Counted from the stretch's first letter, positions 25,844 through 35,525 are shown. The stretch: DNA of 64,000 bases from Providencia stuartii (GCF_029277985.1 NZ_CP119546.1:2108001-2172000); one strand, 5' to 3'. Program-made: numbers and translations. Notes: generated from the letters alone by a model not told the origin.

Positions 25844-25940
25844 TGTACTTTGTTACGTCTCAATGGCAATTTTTAGCGCACGGCTCTGCCAGAGCCATTT
25901 CCCAAGGCCCGGTAATCGGAATCTACCAGGCCTCTTTTTT
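25844..25940 (+). ncRNA. sdsR: Small RNA SdsR (RyeB)
   Basis: The segment 25871-25903 contains TTTTAGCGCACGGCTCT, then GCCAGAGCCATTTCCC, matching the conserved core of enterobacterial SdsR. A terminator hairpin (AGGCC-GGTA / TACC-GGCCT) and seven T residues follow. Its place beside yebY is the E. coli location. SdsR is a stationary-phase (sigma-S dependent), Hfq-bound RNA that represses many mRNAs. CTAGTATTA at 25831-25839 could be the -10 element, giving a 5' end near 25844; this end is approximate. The antisense RNA RyeA may also be encoded here. Confidence 0.85.
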
Positions 25941-25980
25941 TGCCTGTAACTTGCTGTTGATATGATAGCGACTTCATCAA

Positions 25981-26214
25981 TTAAGCCACTCTCATCACCC
26001 AATGATGGTTATCTTTGTCATAGCGATGACGATATAACAATACGGGTTTTTCATTAATAAGCGCTGGAATACTGGTATTTTCATCCCAACCGTCTAGCTG
26101 CATACAAAATTCGGTATCCGAATCACAAGGGATACTGAGAATATCACTTTTATGATCATGCATAACAGCATCGTTGATTTCATAGGAAGATATTTTCAAA
26201 TTAACTATGCTCAT
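25981..26214 (-). CDS. yebV: YebV family protein
   Basis: This 77-residue protein is similar throughout to E. coli YebV (78 aa): SSYEINDAVMH, LSIPCDSDTEFCMQLDGWDE, TSIPALINEKPVLLYRHRYD and HHWVMRVA. It is small, acidic and of unknown function. ATG at 26214 has AGAGG 7 bases upstream; the frame opens 5 codons earlier but that start overlaps the ribosome site. Two cysteines 9 residues apart are conserved. Confidence 0.9.
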   Translation of the reverse strand: MSIVNLKISSYEINDAVMHDHKSDILSIPCDSDTEFCMQLDGWDENTSIPALINEKPVLLYRHRYDKDNHHWVMRVA

Positions 26215-26321
26215 TAGATTACCTCTCATAGGGTCTGTGACAATAGATTATCGACTTAACAAAACTAAGCATAGTATAAATGAAACCTATTTCCAAAATA
26301 TTTTTTTGGTGGCATTAAAGA

Positions 26322-26353
26322 AAAGGTGCAATATTGTTAAAATATGCACCTTT
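26322..26353 (-). terminator. Terminator of letAB
   Basis: The stem AAAGGTGCATATT / AATATTGCACCTTT with a 4-base region in the loop is followed by TCTTTAAT on the minus strand, directly after the letB stop. Confidence 0.75.
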
Positions 26354-26360
26354 CTAGTGA

Positions 26361-28694
26361 TTATTGTTTAGGGATAGATGTCCCCCAGTCTAACCAATCT
26401 TTTGGTGGTTCTAATTTTAGAATGAAATGCTGATCGGGCTTGGCTTTAGGGGCAAGAGGCACTGTCGGTGGGGTAGCTAAAGAAATGCCACCACGAACGA
26501 ACTGTTTGAAAGTACCACTCTTAATCATGCCGCCAGTAAGGCCAAATGACATGTTATAGCCAGATGAGATCCAAAATTGGGTATTATCGCGGATCAGGTA
26601 TTGGTATTCTTTTCCGATACGTGACGCAACATAGACGCGATCGGAAAGCTCTCCCAAATATAAACCAGTAACAGTTCCTATTTCCATTCCTCTAAATAGT
26701 AATGGCGTTCCCACTTGGATTGAGCCTACTTCACTTGCATCAAGTACAATAGTTAACCCATCCAAATAGCGGGAGTCGGTGATATTGGCAGTTTGTAGTT
26801 CAAATTGGTAACGATTTCTATTTCCTCTACCGGGTTCAGCGCTGATATAAGGTTGTAGAAGGGTATCAAGGTTATTGAAACCCGCAGGAGAAAGCTCGGG
26901 AGTGACAATAGCAAAGCGGCTACCGCTTTTGGTAAAGGCCTGAACATATTCAGGGTAGAGGATCGCGCGCGCATTCACCTCGCGATTGTTCGCTGACAAT
27001 TTCAATGTGTCTATTTGCCCAATATCAATCCCTAAGTAGCGAATAGGCATTCCTTCTGACAATTTAGATGCATCAAAAGTGGTTAAAGTCACTACGCTAC
27101 CGATAGCTTTTGCTGCGGTCTCTGTTGGGTAAAGAGTGTGTTGTCTTGTGCTATCAAGAGCTGCACTTTGAATATTATCAAAGCTAATTGCGCCTCGAAT
27201 TGCCCGTGTCAATGGAGCCGCTTGTACGGTTAATCCGTTACTGTTTAATTTGACTTTTGCGCCACCTTCCGCCCAAAAGACACTCTTTTTGGTTAATAAA
27301 TGGCGATACTGGCTAGAGATATGAATATTAATCGCAAAGCCTTCATTAGTCGGCTGGATTGAGACAATTTCACCGACCGTAAATTGACGGTAAAGCACGA
27401 CAGAGCCTGCTTGAATGTCGGGAAGGGTCGTTGCGTTTAATGTGATAGTGGTTGTGGGTGATGAGCCGGTTATCCCCGCTTTTGCATTATCGTCGCTACG
27501 ATATAATGGGAAAGTTTCAGGCAAGGTCTCTTTCCCTTTACCAACTAATAAGTGAATGCCGCCGTCTAACCACTCTTGAGGCGTGGCCCCTTGAAACTGA
27601 ATTCCAGTTAATCCTAATTGAACATCAAGGCGGCTGTTCGCAACAAATTTAGTATCAGCAAGGATGAGGTGGCGATATTTATCTAAGATGGCAACTTGAA
27701 ACATCACTTTGTCGTCAAGTAAGTTACGCTGTAACACCTTACCTACTTTAACGCCACGATAAACAATAGGTTGCCCTTCATTGACGCCATATGTCTCAGG
27801 CGACCATAAAGAGACAACTAAACTTTGTTTGTGTTGCTGCTCATCCTGTTTAAGTTCATCTTTGTTCGGATGTAAAACAAACTGCTGTCCTTCTTGTGCA
27901 GGCGCACTGTGAGAGGGGGAGTCAAACGCGATAGCACCATTGATGATAGCAGAAAGACTTTCCATTTTGACATTGACGCCCGAGTTCAGGTCAAAGCCGC
28001 CTTGGAAACCGGAGACATTCCAAAATTGGCTATTTTCTTTTACCAATTTGGTATAACGTTTTTCAATGACCGCCGCAATGGAAACACCTTTATCATCAGG
28101 TAAAATAGAATAATCAGAGATATAGCCCACAGGTACTTTTCGATAGTAAATGGGGGAGTTTTCATGCAAAGAGCCTAAATCTTTTGCCGTTAAATAGATC
28201 AGCAATTGCCCTTCTTCCGTTTGCAACTGAGGGGGAGAGTCTTGAGCGATAAAATTGTGTTGCTCTTCACCTGTACCGGGCTGCATTCCAATATAGTTCC
28301 CCCCAACCAAGGCATCTAACCCAGAAACGCCAGCTAAAGAAGCTTTGGGTGTGACCAGCCAAAATTTGGTACCTGCGGTAAGTGCAGGTTTCATATCTTT
28401 ATTTATACTTGATTTAACAATGATTTTTTTCATGTCTTGGCTAACCGTGACGGATTGAACTAATCCAACCTCAACCCCCTGATAGCGAATGGGGGTTCTC
28501 CCAGCAACCACCCCCGGCGCTGAAGAAAATTCAATGGTCACCTCTGTACCTTGCTCTAACCAGTGTTGGAAGAGCAACCAACCTGCGATGAAGACCGCCA
28601 CAAGCGGTAAAAGCCAAAATGGTGAGATACGCGCTCGTTTGCGTAAAATGGCTTCTTGCTCAGCAGGTTCATTTTGTTGATTGTGATTTTGCAT
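26361..28694 (-). CDS. letB: Lipid transport MCE protein LetB (six MCE domains)
   Basis: LetB (YebT) forms a periplasmic tunnel of stacked MCE rings that carries lipids between inner and outer membranes. The 777-residue protein has one N-terminal membrane helix (FWLLPLVAVFIAGWLLFQHW, about 25-44), then MCE repeats, each opening with a G(x)PIRYxGxxVG-type motif. I count six, near residues 50, 165, 290, 415, 540 and 650. E. coli LetB has seven in about 880 residues, so one ring appears missing. No break in frame explains this. The ATG overlaps the letA 3' end by 26 bases. Confidence 0.93.
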   Translation of the reverse strand: MQNHNQQNEPAEQEAILRKRARISPFWLLPLVAVFIAGWLLFQHWLEQGTEVTIEFSSAPGVVAGRTPIRYQGVEVGLVQSVTVSQDMKKIIVKSSINKDMKPALTAGTKFWLVTPKASLAGVSGLDALVGGNYIGMQPGTGEEQHNFIAQDSPPQLQTEEGQLLIYLTAKDLGSLHENSPIYYRKVPVGYISDYSILPDDKGVSIAAVIEKRYTKLVKENSQFWNVSGFQGGFDLNSGVNVKMESLSAIINGAIAFDSPSHSAPAQEGQQFVLHPNKDELKQDEQQHKQSLVVSLWSPETYGVNEGQPIVYRGVKVGKVLQRNLLDDKVMFQVAILDKYRHLILADTKFVANSRLDVQLGLTGIQFQGATPQEWLDGGIHLLVGKGKETLPETFPLYRSDDNAKAGITGSSPTTTITLNATTLPDIQAGSVVLYRQFTVGEIVSIQPTNEGFAINIHISSQYRHLLTKKSVFWAEGGAKVKLNSNGLTVQAAPLTRAIRGAISFDNIQSAALDSTRQHTLYPTETAAKAIGSVVTLTTFDASKLSEGMPIRYLGIDIGQIDTLKLSANNREVNARAILYPEYVQAFTKSGSRFAIVTPELSPAGFNNLDTLLQPYISAEPGRGNRNRYQFELQTANITDSRYLDGLTIVLDASEVGSIQVGTPLLFRGMEIGTVTGLYLGELSDRVYVASRIGKEYQYLIRDNTQFWISSGYNMSFGLTGGMIKSGTFKQFVRGGISLATPPTVPLAPKAKPDQHFILKLEPPKDWLDWGTSIPKQ

Positions 28695-29895
28695 AAGAGT
28701 CCCAAATTAAACGACTATCAAGCCACTCGACAGCGAGTATAGTTAAAATAACAGTAACACCGAAAAACAATGCGGCAGGGCCCATAGTAAAAGACATCAA
28801 TTGATCGCGATTGATGAGTGTCATCATGAGTGCAATAACAAATAAATCCAACATTGACCAACGACCAATCCATGATACGAATTTCAGTAACTTCATTCTC
28901 AGCACAGGGTCAGTACCACTTCTATGTTGGATTGAAAATAGCAGTAGAATCATGATCAGTATTTTAATAAATGGCACCAATATGCTCGCGATGAAAACAA
29001 TGGCTGCAATGGGCCAATTTCCTGAATCAATGAGTGAAACAACGCCAGAGTATATGGTGTCCTCCATTCGTTGCCCATTAATGTAGACAACGGAAATCGG
29101 CATTAAGTTAGCAGGAAACAGTAGGATCATCGCAGCAATCAGTGCGGCCCATGTTTTTTGCAAACTATAAGGTTCTCGATGATGTAACGGGCGATGGCAG
29201 CGTTGGCACACTCCGCGTTGGTTTGCAGGTGCCGTAAAATGACAGGCTTGGCAAGTTAAGGCATGAGGATCATTAGCTTGCTCACGTTTAGGATAAAATG
29301 TCCGCCAAAGTTGTTCGATATTGAGATGAATTAATATCAATAGGCTAATAAGGGTCATTGTGATAAAAGCAATTAGCCCATTACCGATAAATACACTTGC
29401 GTAATCTTGCAGTTTAATCGCCGCGATACCGACGCCAATGAGATAGACATCTAGCATTACCCACTCTTTTAAACGGCTCAAGACCAGCAAAACGGGGCGT
29501 AAATTTAAGGAAAAGTATTTTCCGATATAGAGATAGATAAGCGCTATTGGCAAAAACAAGGGGGCCACAATCGCACAAAAAGCAATAATACTCGCTGATA
29601 GGGGATCCCCTTGATGGTTAATCAGGCTAATCCCTTCAATGACATTGGCGTAAATTTGCGTACTGAGCAAATGAATCGAAATAAGGGGTTGCCAAAATGC
29701 AATAGGGGCTAACATCAATAATGTAATCGAAAGAATAAACAAGCGCTTTAATGACCAAGAGCGCCCATCATCTAACTGACTATGGCACCGTGGGCATACG
29801 ACAACTTGGCGCGCATTATGCGGTGGAATAGATAATTTAAGATTGCAATAGCAGCAATGTTGCGAAATTATATCACTATGATTAATGTGGTTCAT
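28669..29895 (-). CDS. letA: Lipid transport membrane protein LetA
   Basis: LetA (YebS, PqiA family) is the inner-membrane partner of LetB. The 408-residue form carries two zinc-ribbon-like pairs, CCYCNLKLSIPP...VCPRCHSQL (about 13-40) and LTCQACHFTAPA...VCQRCHRPL (mid-protein), each followed by a bundle of about four membrane helices: two PqiA modules. The start is uncertain: ATG at 29895 is chosen, but a TTG at 29961 would add 22 residues and give the E. coli-like length. It is divergent from msrC. Confidence 0.93.
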   Translation of the reverse strand: MNHINHSDIISQHCCYCNLKLSIPPHNARQVVVCPRCHSQLDDGRSWSLKRLFILSITLLMLAPIAFWQPLISIHLLSTQIYANVIEGISLINHQGDPLSASIIAFCAIVAPLFLPIALIYLYIGKYFSLNLRPVLLVLSRLKEWVMLDVYLIGVGIAAIKLQDYASVFIGNGLIAFITMTLISLLILIHLNIEQLWRTFYPKREQANDPHALTCQACHFTAPANQRGVCQRCHRPLHHREPYSLQKTWAALIAAMILLFPANLMPISVVYINGQRMEDTIYSGVVSLIDSGNWPIAAIVFIASILVPFIKILIMILLLFSIQHRSGTDPVLRMKLLKFVSWIGRWSMLDLFVIALMMTLINRDQLMSFTMGPAALFFGVTVILTILAVEWLDSRLIWDSYAKSQSTK

Positions 29896-30029
29896 TATAT
29901 TGCTCGTTGGTTTTAGCTGCGCGTGTAATCTAGTGTAAAAAAATTTACGATTTAGTGACAACTTGCTAACCTACAGGTTGCACGAAATGTTAAATTTATT
30001 GCATCATTTTATTATTACAAGAAAATTTT

Positions 30030-30512
30030 ATGGATAAAAACAAGTATTATCACGAACTTTCAGATAATTTGTCTGCTCTTTTAGCAGGAGAATATGATCT
30101 AATTGCTAGTTTAGCGAATACATGTGCACTGTTGTATGAGCGATTAGAGGGGATTAATTGGGTTGGTTTTTACCTCAAAAATGGGCAAGAATTAGTTCTA
30201 GGTCCTTTTCAAGGAAAAATAGCTTGTGTCAGAATACCGTTTGGCAAAGGTGTTTGTGGTACGGCATATAGCCAAAATAAAATACAGCGTGTCGATGATG
30301 TGCATTCTTTTCCAGGTCATATTGCCTGTGATGCAGCAAGTAACGCTGAAATTGTGCTTCCTTTGGAAGTTAATGGTCAAGTTTTAGGCGTGTTGGATAT
30401 TGATAGTCCGAATTTCAACCAATTTGACCAAGATGATGAAAATGGTTTAAAACACCTTGTAAGTCAGTTGTGCCAACATCTGGCAATGTGTTCAATGCCT
30501 AATTATCACTAA
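30030..30512 (+). CDS. msrC: Free methionine-(R)-sulfoxide reductase
   Basis: MsrC (YebR) reduces free Met-R-sulfoxide using a GAF domain. The 160-residue protein has the three cysteines of the active site at 66 (GKIACVRIPFGKG), 76 (GVCGTAY) and 100 (HIACDAAS). The spacing of 10 and 24 matches E. coli Cys84, Cys94 and Cys118. The cytoplasmic enzyme lies upstream of proQ on the same strand. It is divergent from letA, whose promoter shares the 130-base gap. Confidence 0.93.
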   Translation: MDKNKYYHELSDNLSALLAGEYDLIASLANTCALLYERLEGINWVGFYLKNGQELVLGPFQGKIACVRIPFGKGVCGTAYSQNKIQRVDDVHSFPGHIACDAASNAEIVLPLEVNGQVLGVLDIDSPNFNQFDQDDENGLKHLVSQLCQHLAMCSMPNYH

Positions 30513-30623
30513 ATATTCGTGTGTTAACTTAATAGGAACGTGGCAATTGTCTGCAACGCTATTATAATGTCGGCTTGTTCATGCCCGTGCTGGTTGGCAA
30601 AATCGTTGTTATCAGGAAATTTC

Positions 30624-31316
30624 ATGGAAAATCAACCTAAGTTGAATAGTAGTAAAGAAGTTATCGCATTTTTAGCTGAGCGTTTTCCACGCTGTTTTAT
30701 CGCTGAAGGCGAAGCACGTCCGTTAAAAGTCGGAATTTTTCAGGATATCGTAGGTCGTTTAACTGAAGAAGATGGTATTAGTAAAACGCAATTGCGTTCA
30801 GCATTGCGTATGTATACCTCTAGCTGGCGTTATCTCTACGGTGTTAAAGAAGGCGCTAAACGCGTTGACTTAGATGGTAATGATTGTGGTGAATTAGAGG
30901 CGGAGCATATTACTCATGCACGTCAACAATTGACTGAGGCAAAAGCTCGAGTTCAAGCGCAACGTGCAGAGCAAAAAGCGCAAAAACGACCCGCTGCCAA
31001 AAAATCAGGTGATAAAAACACCCGTAAGCCGGTAACTGCAAAAGAAAATGCACCGCGCCATCGTCAGTCAGAAAATAAAGAACGCCCACAAAACTCCTCG
31101 ACTAAACCTCAGCGCCGTAGCGGTGCAGCATCTCCAGAACAAAAACTGAAATCAGTGACTGATATTAACGCACTTCAAGTCGGTCAGACTTTGAAAGTGA
31201 AAGTTGGTACTAGTCTGATGGAAGCGTCTGTGCTGGAAATTGCAAAAGACGGTGTCAGAGTTCAGTTGCCAACAGGAATGGCAATGATTGTGCGCGCGGA
31301 ACATTTAAAGTTCTGA
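30624..31316 (+). CDS. proQ: RNA chaperone ProQ
   Basis: ProQ is a FinO-domain RNA chaperone that stabilises sRNAs and mRNA 3' ends. In the 230-residue protein, residues about 5-120 are the FinO-like domain ([40 protein letters not shown]). A long Lys/Ala/Gln-rich basic linker follows (about 105-175), then a C-terminal Tudor-like domain ([20 protein letters not shown]). ATG at 30624 with CAGGAAAT upstream gives the family length; the open frame 28 codons earlier is rejected. prc follows 19 bases later. Confidence 0.96.
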   Translation: MENQPKLNSSKEVIAFLAERFPRCFIAEGEARPLKVGIFQDIVGRLTEEDGISKTQLRSALRMYTSSWRYLYGVKEGAKRVDLDGNDCGELEAEHITHARQQLTEAKARVQAQRAEQKAQKRPAAKKSGDKNTRKPVTAKENAPRHRQSENKERPQNSSTKPQRRSGAASPEQKLKSVTDINALQVGQTLKVKVGTSLMEASVLEIAKDGVRVQLPTGMAMIVRAEHLKF

Positions 31317-31335
31317 TACGGAGGTCAATCAGGGC

Positions 31336-33378
31336 ATGAACAAACTTTTAAAAATTGCATTAGTTGTTAGTGTTGCCACTTTTGGTAGTGCAATTGCTAA
31401 TCCTCAAGCAGTGACTCCGGTCACTGCTGCTCAGTTACCTGTTTTAAAACAGGACACTCAGCATGGCACCGTCAGTGAAAGGGTAACGTCTCGATTTACT
31501 CGTTCACATTATCGCCAGTTTGATTTGGATGAAGCATTCTCCGGTAAAATATTTGATCGTTATCTGAATATGTTGGATTACGGTCATAATGTTCTGCTTC
31601 AGTCTGATATTGATGAGTATGCAAAAGACAAAGCGAAAGTCGGTGAATGGCTTGAAGATGGAAAACTGGATAAGTTCTATGACCTGTACAACCTTTCGCA
31701 AAAAAGACGTTTTGAACGTTTTGAATATGCGCTAGCGCGTCTTGATCAGCCAATGAATTTTGATGCCACAGACTCAATTGAAGTCGACCGTAGCAAGATG
31801 CCTTGGCCAAAAGACAAACAAGAATTAGATAAACTTTGGGATCAAAAAGTTAGGTATGACTGGCTGAACCTGAAGCTATCGGGCAAAGACGATAAAGAGA
31901 TCAAAGAAAAACTGACTAAACGCTATAATTTTGCGCTAAGACGTTTAACACAAGGGCAAAGTGAGGATGTTTTTCAGTTGATCGTGAATGCATTTGCTCG
32001 AGAAATCGATCCTCATACCAGTTACCTTTCTCCTCGTAATACTGAGCAATTTAACTCTGAAATGAGTTTGTCGCTTGAAGGTATTGGGGCTGTATTACAG
32101 CAAGACGATGAGAATACAGTGATTAATTCTTTAGTTGCCGGTGGCCCAGCCGCGAAAAGCAAAGAGTTAAAAGTCGGCGATAAGATTATTGGTGTCGGTC
32201 AGACGGGTAAACCCATGGTGGATGTTGTTGGCTGGCGTCTTGATGATGTGGTGGCTTTGATTAAAGGGCCGAAAGGCAGCAAAGTTCGCTTAGAAGTGTT
32301 ATCCGACACGAAAGGGGCTAAACCGCATATCGTGACTATTGTTCGCGAACAAATCCGCTTGGAAGATAGAGCGGTTAAGCTAACAATTAAAAATGTGGGT
32401 AAAGAGAAAGTTGCCGTTTTAGATATTCCTGGCTTCTATGTTGGTTTGACCAATGATGTGAAAACTCAACTGCAAAAAATGGCCAAGGATAATGTGTCTG
32501 CACTGATTATTGATTTGCGTGGTAATGGTGGCGGCGCATTAACCGAAGCCGTAGCGTTATCCGGTTTATTTATTCCTAAAGGGCCTATTGTTCAGGTTCG
32601 TGATAATAATGGTCAGGTTCGTCAAGATATCGATGATGATGATGTCATTTATTACAAAGGGCCGTTGGTCGTGCTCGTCGACCGTTTTAGTGCTTCAGCA
32701 TCAGAAATTTTTGCGGCGGCAATGCAAGATTATGGACGTGCTTTGATTGTCGGTGAACCGACTTTTGGTAAAGGTACAGTACAACAACACCGTAGTTTAA
32801 GCCGTGTTTATGATCAAATGCTAAAACCTGAATGGCCAGCACTGGGTTCTGTCCAATATACTATCCAGAAATTCTACCGTGTGAATGGTGGGAGTACGCA
32901 ACGTAAAGGGGTAACACCTGATATTGTTATGCCAACAGGGCAAGATCCTGCTGAAACAGGTGAGAGCTTTGAAGACAATGCGCTACCATGGGATAGTATT
33001 CCGCCTGCTAATTACAGCAAGGTAGGGGATATTACTGAGGATGTGTCTGAACTCAAAACGAAACACTTAGCGCGTATTAGCAAAGATACGGAGTTCAAGT
33101 ATATCGATGAAGACATTGCGCATTATAAAGCGAATAAAGAGAGTAAAAATCTCATCTCGCTGAATTATGCCCAGCGTTTGAAGGAAGATAATGAGCTTGA
33201 AGCCACTAAACTGAAACGTATAAATGAACGTTATGCAAAAGAGGGTAAACCATTGCTGAAGTCTATAGATGATTTACCTAAAGATTACGAAGGGCCAGAC
33301 CCATATTTAGACGAAACAGTTAAAATTGCGATTGATCTTGCTCATCCTGAGACCAGTCTATTAACCAATAAAAAATAA
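31336..33378 (+). CDS. prc: Tail-specific protease Prc
   Basis: Prc (Tsp) is a periplasmic C-terminal processing protease that trims FtsI and degrades MepS and tagged proteins. The 680-residue protein has a signal peptide (cleaved near AIA-NPQ), an N-terminal helical domain, a PDZ domain (about 235-330, LEGIGAVLQQDDENTVINSL) and the S41 catalytic core. The nucleophile Ser is in DRFSASASEIFAAAMQDYGR and the Lys in GEPTFGKGTVQ. The C-terminal DUF3340 region is present. It forms an operon with proQ and ends at a strong terminator. Confidence 0.97.
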   Translation: MNKLLKIALVVSVATFGSAIANPQAVTPVTAAQLPVLKQDTQHGTVSERVTSRFTRSHYRQFDLDEAFSGKIFDRYLNMLDYGHNVLLQSDIDEYAKDKAKVGEWLEDGKLDKFYDLYNLSQKRRFERFEYALARLDQPMNFDATDSIEVDRSKMPWPKDKQELDKLWDQKVRYDWLNLKLSGKDDKEIKEKLTKRYNFALRRLTQGQSEDVFQLIVNAFAREIDPHTSYLSPRNTEQFNSEMSLSLEGIGAVLQQDDENTVINSLVAGGPAAKSKELKVGDKIIGVGQTGKPMVDVVGWRLDDVVALIKGPKGSKVRLEVLSDTKGAKPHIVTIVREQIRLEDRAVKLTIKNVGKEKVAVLDIPGFYVGLTNDVKTQLQKMAKDNVSALIIDLRGNGGGALTEAVALSGLFIPKGPIVQVRDNNGQVRQDIDDDDVIYYKGPLVVLVDRFSASASEIFAAAMQDYGRALIVGEPTFGKGTVQQHRSLSRVYDQMLKPEWPALGSVQYTIQKFYRVNGGSTQRKGVTPDIVMPTGQDPAETGESFEDNALPWDSIPPANYSKVGDITEDVSELKTKHLARISKDTEFKYIDEDIAHYKANKESKNLISLNYAQRLKEDNELEATKLKRINERYAKEGKPLLKSIDDLPKDYEGPDPYLDETVKIAIDLAHPETSLLTNKK

Positions 33379-33404
33379 ATTGGTTATACAATAGATTATA
33401 GTCA

Positions 33405-33429
33405 GGGCCAGCAAAAGCTGGCCTTTTTT
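33405..33429 (+). terminator. Terminator of proQ-prc
   Basis: Perfect stem GGCCAGC / GCTGGCC with AAAA loop, followed by TTTTTT. Confidence 0.9.
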
Positions 33430-33556
33430 ATGATGTGTGTAAAGTTATGTTAATTTTTGGTTTTTTCTTGTTAAGCCACTTGAAAAAGTATGAAAAAACC
33501 TTATTTATACAGTAAATTCTTCGTGATATTTATTTTTACCAAGGAAACAAAAAAAT

Positions 33557-34438
33557 ATGATGCGAATAGCCTTATTCTTACTCACAAACTTAGCAGTTAT
33601 GTTTGTGTTTGGGATAATCTTAACCTTGACGGGTGTTAAAGGAAGCAGTGTTCAAGGTCTGATGATCATGGCGGGCCTGTTTGGTTTCGGTGGTGCGTTT
33701 ATTTCGTTATTAATGTCAAAATGGATGGCGCTTAAGTCCGTTGGTGGCGAAGTTATTGAATCACCACGTAATGAAACTGAACAATGGTTGATGAATACGG
33801 TGAGCCGTCAGGCACAGCAAGTCGGTATTCAAATGCCACAAGTTGCTATTTATCATGCTCCTGATATTAATGCATTTGCAACAGGTGCTCGCCGTGACGC
33901 ATCGCTGGTAGCGGTAAGCACTGGGTTGTTAGAAAATATGAGCCGTGATGAAGCAGAGGCTGTTATTGCGCATGAGATCAGCCATATTGCTAATGGTGAC
34001 ATGGTCACAATGACGTTGTTACAAGGTGTTGTAAACACGTTTGTTATCTTTATTTCACGTATTATTGCTCAGTTTGTTTCTGGTTTTATGTCGAGCAACG
34101 ATGAAGAAAGTGAAAGCAGTAATGGTAACCCAATGGTTTACTTTGCTGTCTCGATGGTATTAGAAATCGTATTCGGTATTTTAGCGAGTATTATCACCAT
34201 GTGGTTCTCGCGCTATCGTGAATTCCATGCGGATGCAGGCTCTGCAAAACTCGTTGGTAAAGAAAAAATGATTGCAGCATTACAGCGTTTGAAAACGAGC
34301 TATGAGCCACAAGAAGAAGGGCGTTTAATGGCATTCTGTATTAATGGACGTGGTAAAGCATTCAATGAACTGTTCTTGTCGCACCCTCCATTGGATAAAC
34401 GTATTGAAGCACTACGTTCAGGTGAATACTTAAAATAG
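33557..34438 (+). CDS. htpX: Membrane protease HtpX
   Basis: HtpX is a zinc metalloprotease of the inner membrane involved in quality control of membrane proteins alongside FtsH. The 293-residue length equals E. coli. Two N-terminal membrane helices (residues 4-23 and 33-52) are followed by the zinc motif HEISH ([13 protein letters not shown], about residue 139) and a downstream Glu ligand in [17 protein letters not shown]. Two further hydrophobic stretches lie between. In E. coli it is under Cpx/sigma-32 control; not visible here. Terminator downstream. Confidence 0.97.
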   Translation: MMRIALFLLTNLAVMFVFGIILTLTGVKGSSVQGLMIMAGLFGFGGAFISLLMSKWMALKSVGGEVIESPRNETEQWLMNTVSRQAQQVGIQMPQVAIYHAPDINAFATGARRDASLVAVSTGLLENMSRDEAEAVIAHEISHIANGDMVTMTLLQGVVNTFVIFISRIIAQFVSGFMSSNDEESESSNGNPMVYFAVSMVLEIVFGILASIITMWFSRYREFHADAGSAKLVGKEKMIAALQRLKTSYEPQEEGRLMAFCINGRGKAFNELFLSHPPLDKRIEALRSGEYLK

Positions 34439-34482
34439 TCGAAGAGTCGCAATGATATAATTGATGCTCTAAATTAGACAGA

Positions 34483-34516
34483 AGCCCGCGTTGAATTAAT
34501 CACCGCGGGCTTTTTA
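34483..34516 (+). terminator. Terminator of htpX
   Basis: The stem AGCCCGCG / CGCGGGCT with a 13-base loop is followed by TTTTTATT. Confidence 0.85.
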
Positions 34517-34687
34517 TTTGAAAATAAAAAATTAGTTACGGGCATTAATTTAATATAAATCAAAATAGTGTATTCTCTAAGTGAAATAGCGTAGTTTTTC
34601 TTAGGCTGTAAATCGATGAATAGTCTATGATGGATACGGGTAATAGGCCAATAGGCTTTAATAGTGAATGAGTTATAAGGATAGAAA

Positions 34688-34969
34688 ATGGATATACTTG
34701 TGAAAACGCTGGTATTTGGTAATGAATTTGCGACAGTTGAAAACCCAGCTCGTTTAGTGCCATTTAAATTTGAAATCTATCAATCTCCAAATGGTTTTTA
34801 TCATCGTATGTATAAAGAAGTTGGTATGTCTGGTGCCAATTTAGGGCAAAATTTTAAAGTATGGGCCTTTGAAGAACAAAGGGCACAGGATAATAAAACT
34901 GCCGACATGACATTAGAGAGCTATATTCAGCATTGCCAAGATATTTATGATGGGAAAGTAAAAGCCTAA
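34688..34969 (+). CDS. Hypothetical protein (93 aa)
   Basis: The function is not recognised. The small soluble protein has no signal peptide, cysteines or membrane segment. It contains NPARLVPFKFEIYQSPNGFY, then HRMYKEVGMSGANLGQNFKV, then a weakly acidic helix (TLESYIQHCQDIYDGKVK). ATG at 34688 is preceded by AAGGATAG, a fair ribosome site. It stands alone between htpX and yecF, and appears absent from the E. coli version of this neighbourhood. The codon use looks like the core genome. Confidence 0.65.
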   Translation: MDILVKTLVFGNEFATVENPARLVPFKFEIYQSPNGFYHRMYKEVGMSGANLGQNFKVWAFEEQRAQDNKTADMTLESYIQHCQDIYDGKVKA

Positions 34970-34977
34970 TTTTAAGC

Positions 34978-35016
34978 AAAAAAAAGCCCCCTTCATAGGG
35001 ATCTGAAGGGGGAGCT
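34978..35016 (-). terminator. Terminator facing yecF
   Basis: The stem AGCTCCCCCTTCA / TGAAGGGGGCT runs into a U-tract of eight T residues on the minus strand, so it ends leftward transcripts from yecF; the plus-strand gene may use the same hairpin. Confidence 0.8.
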
Positions 35017-35147
35017 AAATGAATAAAGAATGGTTTAATTCGAGATCAAAGATAAGCGATTTCAATAAATGATATTTAGTTATTTGTGCAGTTTTAAGTG
35101 TAATTGAAAAATTAACGCCCTTAAATAGCACTAATCGTTAAAATAAT

Positions 35148-35369
35148 CTATTGGCGATACCCTGCTTTTATTTGATCTAATGTATTTCGATAAATTTCAG
35201 CTTGTTTTTCATCTTCCATTGATGCAATTTCACGCTCCATTTTAATTAAAATTTTACCTGCATCTGCTTGACCAATTGCTTTTAACATATGAGCCAGCAG
35301 ATTTTTAATACAAGTCACTTCTGCCGCGAGTTCATTAACATCAGGCTGAGTAGGAAAATGTGTTTTCAT
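35148..35369 (-). CDS. yecF: DUF2594 family protein YecF
   Basis: The 73-residue cytoplasmic protein follows E. coli YecF (74 aa): DVNELAAEVTCIKNLLAHML, KAIGQADAGKILIKMEREI and a C-terminal QIKAGYRQ. It is a predicted helical, probably coiled-coil protein of unknown function. ATG at 35369 with AAAGGAC upstream is chosen over the TTG one codon earlier. Confidence 0.9.
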   Translation of the reverse strand: MKTHFPTQPDVNELAAEVTCIKNLLAHMLKAIGQADAGKILIKMEREIASMEDEKQAEIYRNTLDQIKAGYRQ

Positions 35370-35525
35370 CAAAAAGCGTCCTTTTAAGAAAGATAAATTT
35401 GCTAATATTCTATCATAGAAAGTTTATCCAATGTGCCATCAATGAATGGCTTAATATGAATTATTCAAATTAAGAAGAGATAATTTACGTCATCGCGCTG
35501 TACGAAAATTTAAGGAGTGCCAATT

